From a bacterium (GTDB taxonomy: Bacteria > UBP6 > UBA1177): DNA of 64,000 nt. A program made the translations under genes and the position numbers. The DNA lies in assembly GCA_017961325.1 (NCBI GenBank), contig JAGCXM010000006.1, forward strand, positions 1 to 64,000, read 5' to 3'. The number at the start of each line of letters is the position of its first letter. Positions within the stretch are counted from its first letter, which is position 1. The notes beneath the pieces were generated by a model, which saw nothing but the letters and a program-made list of their open reading frames with translations, ran no database searches and was not told where the DNA came from. Shown here one piece after another: positions 42,705-50,695 of this stretch.

Positions 42705-44027
42705 ATGATGAAACAAGGCGTTATCCTTGCAAGCGGACTTGGCAGCAGGCTTAACAGTGAAGGCCGTAACGAGCCGAAGCCGCTTATGCCGGTCGGCGGA
42801 ATGGCTTTGATCGAGCGCGTTATCACTTTGATGCAGAATGTCGGCATTGAGAAAATTGTCGTTGTCGTCGGCTACCGCGGCGATCAGATCAGGGAATACA
42901 TAAATAAAAACAATATTCGCGGCGTTGTTTTCGCCGAAAATCCCGAATACAACAAGAAAAACGGCATTTCGCTGCTCCGCGCTCGTGATTTTCTTGACGA
43001 TGCCCCGTTTATGCTGTCGATGTCGGATCATATTTTTTCGGAAAATTTTTTTGCCGATTTTTTGGAAAAGGCAGAGCCGAAACTTGAAAAATATGAAGTT
43101 GTCCTTTCTATCGACAGAAATATCGAAGGAGTTTTTGATCTCGACGATGCGACGAAAGTCGTCACGGAAAACGGTGAAATCACGGCAATCGGCAAAGATC
43201 TGCCCTCTTATGATGCGGTTGATACCGGACTTTTCCTCTGCAAACCCGATATCTTTGCGCGACTTCAGAGTGTTTACGACGAAACAGGGGATGTTTCGAT
43301 TTCCAATGTGATGGGAAGTGTCGCCGCCGACAGAATGTTTGCATGCGCGGAAATGACCGGGCATCTCTGGCAGGATGTAGACACGCCGTCAATGAAAAAC
43401 GAAGCGGAAGAGCGTCTGGTTGACGACTATATTGAAAAAAACCGCTCGACGCACTTTTTTTCAAACCGGTTTTTTATAAAAATCGCTAAAGAGACGGTTC
43501 TTGCGCTGTTTAAGAAGGAACATTTCGACTGGGAGTTTTTTCACACTGCTGTTTTTGTCGTTTCGCTGATAATTACGGCGGTTGCACTTTTTGAAGATTT
43601 GATTCAGCTTTCTGTTCTGCCGCTTTTTTTCACGACTTTTATGTCCTATATCGATAAAATCAGAAAAAATGTCAGGATAACCTGCCTGAAAAACGAAAAT
43701 TTCATTCTTTCGTGGAAATTCGGTTTCATACTTTCGACGCTGCCGGCTGTTCTTGCGGCTTGCGGTACGGTTTTTGTCGGTTTGCCGCTTGTCGTTGTGA
43801 TGTTTGCGGTTGCTCTGGCGAAGCATCTGGGTTTCTTGGATTTTCTGATGTCACAGCGTGCCGAACTTCCTGATGTTGACGAATCTTTGTCACAGACGCT
43901 TCTTGCACCGTCGCTTTTCTGGATGGTTTACTCGGTTGCAGTTTTTGTTCTGCCCGAATGGCTGACCGGTTTTCTTCCCTTCGCATACTTTATTTTTGCA
44001 CCGTGTTTTTATGACGAGAGGGGCTGA
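42705..44027 (+). CDS. nucleotidyltransferase fused to membrane domain
   Basis: 440 residues. Residues 1-~240 are a sugar-nucleotidyltransferase fold: GVILASGLGSRL, EPKPLMPVGGMALIERV, KIVVVVGYRGDQI, then LSMSDHIF as the catalytic Asp motif, and a late WQDVDTP. This half resembles the inositol-1-phosphate cytidylyltransferase part of bifunctional IPCT-DIPPS enzymes. The C-terminal ~190 residues contain about five membrane segments but no visible CDP-alcohol motif; that motif sits in the separate preceding gene. I infer CTP-dependent activation of a phosphorylated polyol for lipid-headgroup synthesis. The identity of the alcohol is not readable. The gene lies 5 bases after pssA and shares 1 base with exbD. 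Confidence 0.7.
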   Translation: MMKQGVILASGLGSRLNSEGRNEPKPLMPVGGMALIERVITLMQNVGIEKIVVVVGYRGDQIREYINKNNIRGVVFAENPEYNKKNGISLLRARDFLDDAPFMLSMSDHIFSENFFADFLEKAEPKLEKYEVVLSIDRNIEGVFDLDDATKVVTENGEITAIGKDLPSYDAVDTGLFLCKPDIFARLQSVYDETGDVSISNVMGSVAADRMFACAEMTGHLWQDVDTPSMKNEAEERLVDDYIEKNRSTHFFSNRFFIKIAKETVLALFKKEHFDWEFFHTAVFVVSLIITAVALFEDLIQLSVLPLFFTTFMSYIDKIRKNVRITCLKNENFILSWKFGFILSTLPAVLAACGTVFVGLPLVVVMFAVALAKHLGFLDFLMSQRAELPDVDESLSQTLLAPSLFWMVYSVAVFVLPEWLTGFLPFAYFIFAPCFYDERG

Positions 44028-44437
44028 TGGAACTCAAAAAGCGGGCAAGCAGGGATTTTTCCATCGACATAAGTTCGCTTGTCGATGTTCTTTTCACGCT
44101 TCTCATTTTCTTTTCGCTTACAAGCACTTTCGTTAAGGAATCTGGTCTGAAGGTCGATCTTCCGAAAGCGAGTTCCGACACTCCGCTCGTTTCAGCTGAA
44201 AAGTTTGAAATCGCCATAAGTTCGGACGGCAGAGTCGCTTTGGGCGGAACCGAAGTTTCGTCAACTGAAGAAATCAGGAAATTCCTTTCAAAATTTGACA
44301 CCGATATGCGTTTAAAATATGTTATGGTCATCAAGGCCGACGTGACTACGCCTCACGGCAAGGTTACTGAGGTTCTTGACATACTGAAGTCTTTGAAATT
44401 CGAGAATATCGCGGTTGCGACGAGGTCGAAAGAATGA
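44027..44437 (+). CDS. ExbD/TolR family protein
   Basis: 136 residues, the usual ExbD/TolR size. A short cytoplasmic start leads into one membrane segment containing the essential Asp: DISSLVDVLFTLLIFFSLTSTF (Asp ~ residue 19). A periplasmic domain with VDLPKASS, EIAISSDGRVALGG and VMVIKADVTTPHG follows. ExbD/TolR uses the proton gradient together with ExbB/TolQ to energise outer membrane processes. No ExbB/TolQ lies next to it, which is unusual. It shares 1 base with the upstream gene and overlaps the FtsB-like gene by 4 bases. Confidence 0.85.
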   Translation: MELKKRASRDFSIDISSLVDVLFTLLIFFSLTSTFVKESGLKVDLPKASSDTPLVSAEKFEIAISSDGRVALGGTEVSSTEEIRKFLSKFDTDMRLKYVMVIKADVTTPHGKVTEVLDILKSLKFENIAVATRSKE

Positions 44438-44712
44438 AAAGAAAGCATGTTCTGTTCGTTTTCGGTGCTGTTTTTCTGATTGTATCAGTTTTTCTGATTT
44501 ACGACACGGTTTCGTCTTACGGCGAAATACGCCGGAATCGTATGAAAATTGAAAAAATCGAGGCAAAACAGCGCGATATAAGCCGCGAAAATGTCAGAAT
44601 CCGCCGCAAAATAGACAGAATTTCTAACGATCCGAGGGCTGCGGAGGAAATTTTGAGATTGAAATATAAAATGTTGCGTAAAGATCAATTCAGGTATGTT
44701 CCGGAAAAATGA
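44434..44712 (+). CDS. FtsB/DivIC-like septum formation protein
   Basis: 92 residues: one membrane segment (~5-25), then a charged coiled coil (~30-65) and the end AAEEILRLKYKMLRKDQFRYVPE, the pattern of FtsB/DivIC bitopic division proteins. These bind FtsL and FtsQ in the divisome. It overlaps exbD by 4 bases and the GGDEF gene by 4 bases. The assignment rests on architecture; other small bitopic coiled-coil proteins look similar. Confidence 0.7.
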   Translation: MKRKHVLFVFGAVFLIVSVFLIYDTVSSYGEIRRNRMKIEKIEAKQRDISRENVRIRRKIDRISNDPRAAEEILRLKYKMLRKDQFRYVPEK

Positions 44713-46691
44713 CAGCTTTATTTGAATTCCGCTTTTTTTGGCATTTTGTCACGCTTGTTTTTTCGCTGATTTCGGTTTATGTCGGTCAAAGCGTGCCGCT
44801 TCAGATTTTTTTATGGAGCGTTTTTGCAGTTTTCGTCATATACAGCTGGTTTGTCGAAAAGAAAAAGTTTCCTTTTCCGTTTTTGTTTTTTCCGGCTTTC
44901 GTTCTTACTGGCGGCGTAGGCGGACCGGTTACGCCTGTTCTTTTTCTCCTGCTTCCTTATTTTCTTAAAAAATACGGGCTTTTTTCTTATGTGATTTTTG
45001 CCGTTTCAGTTTTCGTTCTGATGATATGTTCAGGAAATATTTCTGACGAAGCGGCATTTGCAAGCTACGTTCTGTTCGTTTTTTCAGCTGTCGCGGTCTG
45101 GTTTTTCATCGAAAAGAAGAATTTTTCGTTTTTTATGGAGCCTGTTCCTGCAACACCGCTGAAAATTACTCCGAAAGTAAGTTCTTCTCTGGTCGAGGAT
45201 CCTTTCCGGCCGCTGAAAAAGTATCTGAGCAGGACTAAAAATTTCAACGGAAAGCCGGTTTCGCTGCGTCTCGTCGAGCTTCTGCCTGGCGGAATGGCAA
45301 AAATATACGAAACCGAAAGCGAATTCCGGCAGGAAGGTCTGCTCTACAGAGTCGTTCACGACAAAACTCCGGTCGCGGCCAAGACGCTTCTTGCCGAAAT
45401 CGAAAACATTCCGATGATGCCGGAATACAATTTCAGGATTTATTATCCGCTTTCGCTGCTTGAAAACGGAGATTCTTCATTTTTCGAGCCTGAATACGTT
45501 CTGGTAGTCGATATCGCCATGAAGGAAAAATCTGTCGATAAGGACGAGCTTATTGCCGAATTTGCCGAGATAAGAACCGATGTCGCGGAACAGCTCAAAC
45601 AGTCTGAAACATTCAGTCACATTTCGGTCGAAAAACAGCGCAACGCCGCTTTATACCGCGAAACTTCGAACATCGTTGATTCATTCGAGCACGACGAACT
45701 GCTAAAAGCTGCGGCGCTTGCGATTTTCAATCTTGCGCCCGAATCGAGCGGTGTTTTCGTCGCGGAGAAAAGCGGCGGAGAGGCTTTCAACGGCTACGCT
45801 TTCGGGATAGCTGAAGCGTCAAAGGGAAAGTGGCCTCTTGAAATGACCGATATAAAAGAGATCGCGAAAGCTGAAATTAAGGATCAGCAGTCGGTTCATG
45901 CGATGATGGTATGCGGAAAAATGGATGATTATTTCGAGGCGACCGACGTGAACAAACGGAAAAACGAGCCGCTGTTTCAGTCAGAATTCGACGATTTCAA
46001 CAGAAAAAGCTGCATTTCCATCCGCCTTCTGACTTTTAAAAACGACGTGAAGGGAACGATTTCGGTCCTCACTGATACGCAGAAGGATTTTGAGCTGCTT
46101 AAAGACCATTCCGATTCAATAAGAATGATTTCAAAAGTCGTGACATCAGCTCTTAACAACATAGAATTGTTCAAGAAAATGGAAGAGTTGTCCAATGTTG
46201 ACGGATTAACAGGACTTTACAACAGACGCTGTTTCAACAATATGATCGAGCGTAAGACGAGCGAAGCCGGCAGGATGAAGGTTCCGCTTTCGATGATCAT
46301 GCTCGACATTGACCATTTCAAGAAAGTCAACGATGTCTACGGTCACAAGGCTGGTGACGACGTTATCCGCTTTATTTCTAAAACGATACGGAATTCGATC
46401 AGAAAAGTCGATTTCGCGGCGCGTTACGGCGGTGAGGAATTCGTTATCCTGCTCAACAACACTACCGTTGAATCGGCTGCAAAAATAGCCGAAAAAATCA
46501 GAAATCTGGTGCGCGACGCTTCCGTAAATGCCGACGGAATCATTCTTTCTGTGACTGCTTCATTCGGCGTTTCTTCGTTCCCGGAGCCTTCGATGAGTGC
46601 CGGCGAACTCGTCAAAGACGCCGATACTGCCCTTTACTATTCTAAGGAACACGGCCGCGATCAGGTCAATATTTTCAATCGTGAAATGTAG
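44709..46691 (+). CDS. membrane-anchored diguanylate cyclase (GGDEF)
   Basis: 660 residues. About five membrane segments lie in the first ~140 residues, then a linker and a GAF-like regulatory domain (~310-475) with no clear ligand residues. The GGDEF domain (~500-655) has the active site in the GGEEF form (RYGGEEFVILL). The inhibitory I-site RxxD five residues before it is intact (RKVDFAARY). The protein should make cyclic di-GMP and be product-inhibited. It is the last gene in an operon with lipid and division genes. A 28-base palindrome overlaps its stop. Confidence 0.9.
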   Translation: MTALFEFRFFWHFVTLVFSLISVYVGQSVPLQIFLWSVFAVFVIYSWFVEKKKFPFPFLFFPAFVLTGGVGGPVTPVLFLLLPYFLKKYGLFSYVIFAVSVFVLMICSGNISDEAAFASYVLFVFSAVAVWFFIEKKNFSFFMEPVPATPLKITPKVSSSLVEDPFRPLKKYLSRTKNFNGKPVSLRLVELLPGGMAKIYETESEFRQEGLLYRVVHDKTPVAAKTLLAEIENIPMMPEYNFRIYYPLSLLENGDSSFFEPEYVLVVDIAMKEKSVDKDELIAEFAEIRTDVAEQLKQSETFSHISVEKQRNAALYRETSNIVDSFEHDELLKAAALAIFNLAPESSGVFVAEKSGGEAFNGYAFGIAEASKGKWPLEMTDIKEIAKAEIKDQQSVHAMMVCGKMDDYFEATDVNKRKNEPLFQSEFDDFNRKSCISIRLLTFKNDVKGTISVLTDTQKDFELLKDHSDSIRMISKVVTSALNNIELFKKMEELSNVDGLTGLYNRRCFNNMIERKTSEAGRMKVPLSMIMLDIDHFKKVNDVYGHKAGDDVIRFISKTIRNSIRKVDFAARYGGEEFVILLNNTTVESAAKIAEKIRNLVRDASVNADGIILSVTASFGVSSFPEPSMSAGELVKDADTALYYSKEHGRDQVNIFNREM

Positions 46692-46715
46692 AGACATTTC
46701 ATGAAATGTCTCTAC
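46688..46715. repeat. perfect 28-base palindrome between convergent genes
   Basis: The half GTAGAGACATTTCA is followed directly by its exact reverse complement, with no spacer. It contains the stop codon of the GGDEF gene (46689-46691) and ends 2 bases before the stop of the convergent rng gene. No T-run follows on either strand, so a standard intrinsic terminator is unlikely, although it could act as a bidirectional terminator or a processing site. Loop-free palindromes of this length are uncommon by chance. Confidence 0.6.
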
Positions 46716-46717
46716 GG

Positions 46718-48247
46718 TTATTTCCCTTCGACCGTGAAAGATTCTCTGTGAAGATTGTTGTCTGATTCGGTGTTTATCGAAATTTTGAGTTCTTTTTTGA
46801 GTTTTTCAAGTTCGTCGGCGTAAATGTGTCCCATTGCGAACAAAGTGTCGGGATGGGCTTTTACCGTCAGAACCTTGCTGCCGTAAAGGCGGACATATTT
46901 TTTGATTTCTCGGAAAATCTGGAAAGTTACGGTTTCTTTCGAGCGGATTATGCCGTTTCCGCTGCAGTACGGGCACGGCTCGGTGAGCGACGAGATGTTG
47001 CTTTCGGTCGTTCTTTTGCGCGTTATTTGGATGAGTCCGAGGCGCGTGAAGTAGAAAACAGTGCATTTTGCGGAATCTTTTTCAAGCTCTTTTTCGAGTT
47101 TGGCAATAACCTTTTTCTTATTCGCCTGATTGCGCATGTCGATGAAGTCGACGACGATGATTCCCGCTAAATTCCTGAGCCTCAGATGGTATGCTATCTC
47201 TTCGGCAGCTTCGCAGTTCGTTTTGACGACGGTGCTTTCAAGATCTCCTTTTCCGACGAATTTGCCGGTGTTGACATCAATGACGGTGAGCGCTTCGGTC
47301 TGTTCGATGATGAGAAAGCCGCCGCTTTTGAGCCAGATTTTCTTCTTGACGAGTTTTGCGACTTCAGGTTCGATCGAATAGTAGTCGAAAATCGGGTAGG
47401 GGAGATCGTAGAATTTCACCTTGTCGTCGGGATTTTCGCCGTAGAATGCAAAGTAGTTGCGCACCGCCAGTTCATCGTTTCTGTTGTCGACGACGATTTC
47501 GGAAAGTTCATCCATGCCCGTGTTCTGAACGAATTCGAGCATCGGATCAAGTGCGGGTTCTATAAGCGCCGTTCCCTTGCCTTTCTGGAATGTGTTTTGA
47601 ATGGAAATCCACTTTTTTATAAGAAAAACGACCTCTTTTTCGATCGTTTTGATGTCTGTTTCCGCGGCGAGTGTTCTCAGAATTATGCCGAACCCCTTTT
47701 TCTGCACTTTCAGACCGAATTCCTTGAGTTCTTCACGTTTTTCGCGGTCGCTGATTTTGCGGCTCACTCCGATGTGTGTGATTGTCGGCAGCAGCACGCA
47801 GTATCTTCCTGCAAGCGAAATGTGTGTCGTGAGCTTGGCCCCTTTCTGTCCGATCGGTTCTTTTACGACCTGAACGAGAATGCGGTTGCCCTCTTTTGCG
47901 TATTCGGTGATGTCGGTGAATCTGCGCGGCTCGCTCTGCGTTTCAGACGACTGGTCTTCGTGACCGGAATCTTCATCCTCGTCACTTTCAAGATTTTTCT
48001 GATACTCTTCGTAAGTTATATCGAGTCTAAGATCGTTCGCGTGGATGAATCCCGTTCTCGTGCCGCCGAATTCGACGAAAGCCGACTGCATTCCTGGCAG
48101 TACCCTTCGGATTATGCCGGAGTATATATTCGAAAGACAGCTGCCTTCCTCCGAGTGCATAACATGTAGTTCGACGAGTTTTCTGTCTTCAAGGATGGCT
48201 ATTCTTTTTTCGCCGTAAGTGTTGTTTACTATGATTTGTCTGTTCAT
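46718..48247 (-). CDS. rng: ribonuclease G/E family protein
   Basis: 509 residues, close to RNase G length (489 in E. coli) and without the long RNase E scaffold tail. An S1-like RNA-binding region with IYSGIIRRVLPGMQSAFVEFG lies near 40-110. The catalytic Asp motif VIDVNTGKFVG and the later VVDFIDMR supply metal-binding Asp. The zinc-link CPYCSGNG lies near 435. It cleaves AU-rich single-stranded RNA, including 16S precursor. The acidic insert SDEDEDSGHEDQSSE at ~90-105 interrupts the S1 region and is unusual. It follows the NifU-like gene by 25 bases. Confidence 0.92.
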   Translation of the reverse strand: MNRQIIVNNTYGEKRIAILEDRKLVELHVMHSEEGSCLSNIYSGIIRRVLPGMQSAFVEFGGTRTGFIHANDLRLDITYEEYQKNLESDEDEDSGHEDQSSETQSEPRRFTDITEYAKEGNRILVQVVKEPIGQKGAKLTTHISLAGRYCVLLPTITHIGVSRKISDREKREELKEFGLKVQKKGFGIILRTLAAETDIKTIEKEVVFLIKKWISIQNTFQKGKGTALIEPALDPMLEFVQNTGMDELSEIVVDNRNDELAVRNYFAFYGENPDDKVKFYDLPYPIFDYYSIEPEVAKLVKKKIWLKSGGFLIIEQTEALTVIDVNTGKFVGKGDLESTVVKTNCEAAEEIAYHLRLRNLAGIIVVDFIDMRNQANKKKVIAKLEKELEKDSAKCTVFYFTRLGLIQITRKRTTESNISSLTEPCPYCSGNGIIRSKETVTFQIFREIKKYVRLYGSKVLTVKAHPDTLFAMGHIYADELEKLKKELKISINTESDNNLHRESFTVEGK

Positions 48248-48272
48248 TTTTGATGGAAAATAAGAAAATCCG

Positions 48273-48509
48273 CTACATGTTTACGACTTCTTTGACTTCA
48301 GGAACAAGTCTTTTGAGATGCTGTTCGATTCCCATTTTGAGCGTCATCTGGCTCATCGGACAGCCGGCGCAGTGACCCTGAAGGGCTACTTTTACAATGC
48401 CGTCATCGGTTATTTCCAGAAGTTCTACATCTCCGCCGTCACGCTGCAGAGCGGGTCTGACATCTTCAAGAACTTCCTTTACCTTTTCTTTCCAAGCTGC
48501 TTCTGACAT
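48273..48509 (-). CDS. NifU C-terminal-domain protein (iron-sulfur carrier)
   Basis: 78 residues from the ATG at 48507-48509, with GGGAG upstream. The sequence follows the NfuA/NifU C-terminal pattern: VRPALQRDGGDVELLEI, then GHCAGCPMSQMTLK with the CxxC pair that binds the Fe-S cluster. It carries [4Fe-4S] clusters to target proteins, which is fitting for a genome with QueH and other iron-sulfur enzymes. It is a single-domain protein, so it is an Nfu-type carrier, not a full NifU. It heads an operon with rng. Confidence 0.92.
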   Translation of the reverse strand: MSEAAWKEKVKEVLEDVRPALQRDGGDVELLEITDDGIVKVALQGHCAGCPMSQMTLKMGIEQHLKRLVPEVKEVVNM

Positions 48510-48548
48510 TTTTATCTCCCTGAAAAAGTTAAAAAACAAAAACGGATA

Positions 48549-48576
48549 ATTCTAGGAATTTCGGAAAAAAATGCAA
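48549..48576 (-). promoter_or_regulatory. promoter of the nifU-rng operon
   Basis: Minus strand: TTGCAT (48576-48571), 16-base spacer, TAGAAT (48554-48549), 39 bases before the ATG. Confidence 0.5.
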
Positions 48577-48613
48577 AAAAATCAGTTTTTATGATATAAA
48601 ACGACAGATTTTC

Positions 48614-48641
48614 TTGAAAAGAGTTTTTTAATAACTATATA
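48614..48641 (+). promoter_or_regulatory. promoter of the FHA gene
   Basis: TTGAAA (48614-48619), 16-base spacer, TATATA (48636-48641), 38 bases before the ATG, divergent from the nifU-rng promoter. Confidence 0.5.
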
Positions 48642-48679
48642 TTACGTCGTTTTTTGAACCATTAAAAAAGGAGAATCCG

Positions 48680-49921
48680 ATGGGGAAATACAGCAATTTG
48701 GTAAAAAACGTTGCTAACGATGACGGAAAGGTAAAGTTTTTGTTTATAAACGGAAAGTATTCAGGCGGTGAATTTTCAATCCGTGACGGTCAGAAACTTT
48801 CAATAGGACGTGATATTTCTTCCGATGTCGCCATTGTTGATTCGAAAGTAAGCAGAAATCACGCTTCGATAACGGCTCACGACGGAAAACTTTTTATCGA
48901 AGACCACAACAGCACGAACGGAACATATGTCAACGGTGAAAAGCTCAGTCCGTCGATTGAAACCGAGCTTAAGATGGGATCTAAATTCTCAATAGGTGAT
49001 TCGACGATTTTGGTCGGCGACGAGAAAGAGGCGGACGAAAACGCTATAGAGCTCTCTTTTACGAACGCGAGAAAAATACAAGAGACGACAATTCCTGTTG
49101 CTCAGGCTACGGTTGCCGGCGATGACGAAGAGGAATCTTTCACGCTTGACGAATCGCTTCAGGTCGAGGATCAGCCGGATAGCAGTTTCAGCCTCGGCGA
49201 CGAAGCTCATATTATAGCTCCTGATCCTTCATCGTCTTTCTATTTTGAACAGCCGAAGGTGAAAGTAGGACAGCTTTCTTTGAATAAAACTTCAAAACTG
49301 GATATTGCAAAAGACAATCTGGCTAATTCGAAGACTTCATCGACAGGCAGTCTTTCGGCGATGGATATTACAGATCTCTTGAAAGTAATTGCTCGGTCGG
49401 CTTCTTCGTCAGGCTATCTGAAACTCAACATCACCTCTCCGTTTGAGGAACAGATCGAAGTGACGATCGGTTCTGCCGGCATTGTTGCATGTGAATCTGT
49501 GACGAACAAGAATTTCTCGCAGGAAAAGGCTCTTTCCAGAGCACTTCTGGCTAGAGACGGCGAATATGTGTTCAAAGTTGACGCGGCTCCGAAAAATGAA
49601 ACTCCTAACAGACAGCTTGAAGATTTGTTTATGGACATTGCAAATCAGAGCAACGCGCTCATGAAATACAGGAAAATCGTAAATTACGGGAAACTGGAGT
49701 TTGCGGTTCCGCTCAAAGGCAAACTTTCCAATCTTTCAAAGGTGGAACTCGATTCTCTCCAGTTTATGATAAATTCAATTGAAGTAATTCCCTATCTCAA
49801 TTCTTTTGCCGACAACGACGACATGATTCTTCTTGCTGAAATCACAAAATACATAGATTTGGGCATTATTTCCGACGGACAAAAATTCGACATGCTTTCA
49901 GACGACGTCATAGATTTTTAA
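48680..49921 (+). CDS. FHA-domain protein with C-terminal DUF4388-like domain
   Basis: 413 residues. The FHA domain spans ~20-115 with the phosphothreonine-binding residues visible: SIGRD, SRNHASI and STNGTYVNG. An acidic linker (~120-210) follows. The C-terminal ~190 residues (TGSLSAMDITDLLKVI, SGYLKLNI, GIVACES, REGEYVFKV-like) match a DUF4388-type domain. No membrane segment is seen. FHA domains recognise phosphorylated partners, suggesting a Ser/Thr kinase input, but no such kinase is in the window. GGAG precedes the ATG. The gene lies 3 bases before aroE. Confidence 0.85.
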   Translation: MGKYSNLVKNVANDDGKVKFLFINGKYSGGEFSIRDGQKLSIGRDISSDVAIVDSKVSRNHASITAHDGKLFIEDHNSTNGTYVNGEKLSPSIETELKMGSKFSIGDSTILVGDEKEADENAIELSFTNARKIQETTIPVAQATVAGDDEEESFTLDESLQVEDQPDSSFSLGDEAHIIAPDPSSSFYFEQPKVKVGQLSLNKTSKLDIAKDNLANSKTSSTGSLSAMDITDLLKVIARSASSSGYLKLNITSPFEEQIEVTIGSAGIVACESVTNKNFSQEKALSRALLARDGEYVFKVDAAPKNETPNRQLEDLFMDIANQSNALMKYRKIVNYGKLEFAVPLKGKLSNLSKVELDSLQFMINSIEVIPYLNSFADNDDMILLAEITKYIDLGIISDGQKFDMLSDDVIDF

Positions 49922-49924
49922 AAA

Positions 49925-50695
49925 TTGACTCTTCCGGAACAGACAGAAATCATCTATATCTGGGGCGATCCGCTCGATTTTTCACTTTCTCCATTTTTTC
50001 AGGAACATTGCGCGATTTTATCGGGAAATCGCATACTTTACAAAATATTCCGCGGCGGAAGGGAGGAGTTTTTAGAACTTTTAAAGAATGAACGGTGTAT
50101 CGGCGCAAACGTTACGATCCCGCATAAAATCCATGCGCTGGAACTTTGTGACGATCTGACTGGGAAGGCACGCAATGCCGGCAGTGTAAACACGATTTTC
50201 AAATCAGGCGGCAGGATTGTCGGTGACCACACCGACGGCGCAGGTCTGGTGAAATGGCTTAAAATCAAGGGCGAAAGCCTTGAAGAATGTGCGATTCTGG
50301 GCAACGGAGGAAGTGCCAGATCGATTGCAGCTGCACTTTTTGAGGAAAAATGCAGCATCACGATTTTCGGCAGAACCGAAAAAGGTTGGGAAACAAAGTT
50401 CGGCAGTTTCCGTCAGCTTTCCGATTGGAAAAACGATTTCCCGACAATCAGCACTCTTCCGTTTGAAGTTCAAGGTAAAAATGTCGTAACTATCGGATAT
50501 TCTTGCGGAAGAATTTCGACAGATGCCGAAATGATGCTCGCATTCCAAGGCTGGCTCGGGGCGAAAAGGTGGTTCGGAAAAACGCTTCCGGCGGAAGATT
50601 TTGCACGAATTGTGAAACTTCACGCAGAAGCTCAGTTAAATCAACAACTTATATTGAACTTGGCAGACGTAAATGAGATACAACCGATTTCTTGA
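49925..50695 (+). CDS. aroE: shikimate dehydrogenase
   Basis: 256 residues starting at TTG 49925, the only usable codon after the preceding stop; there is no clear ribosome site. Substrate-site motifs are intact: DPLDFSLSP, NVTIPHK (catalytic Lys) and DHTDGAG (Asp). The NADP loop is GNGGSARS. The C-terminal part is shortened compared with the usual ~270 residues. It reduces 3-dehydroshikimate to shikimate. It overlaps rsmB by 23 bases. It is separate from the aroCKB set at 38-40.6 kb. Confidence 0.9.
   Translation: MTLPEQTEIIYIWGDPLDFSLSPFFQEHCAILSGNRILYKIFRGGREEFLELLKNERCIGANVTIPHKIHALELCDDLTGKARNAGSVNTIFKSGGRIVGDHTDGAGLVKWLKIKGESLEECAILGNGGSARSIAAALFEEKCSITIFGRTEKGWETKFGSFRQLSDWKNDFPTISTLPFEVQGKNVVTIGYSCGRISTDAEMMLAFQGWLGAKRWFGKTLPAEDFARIVKLHAEAQLNQQLILNLADVNEIQPIS

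Noticed and set aside
47186-48169. 327-codon open frame opposite rng
   Set aside because: It is a shadow of the rng coding sequence, with no independent start signal or recognisable motif.
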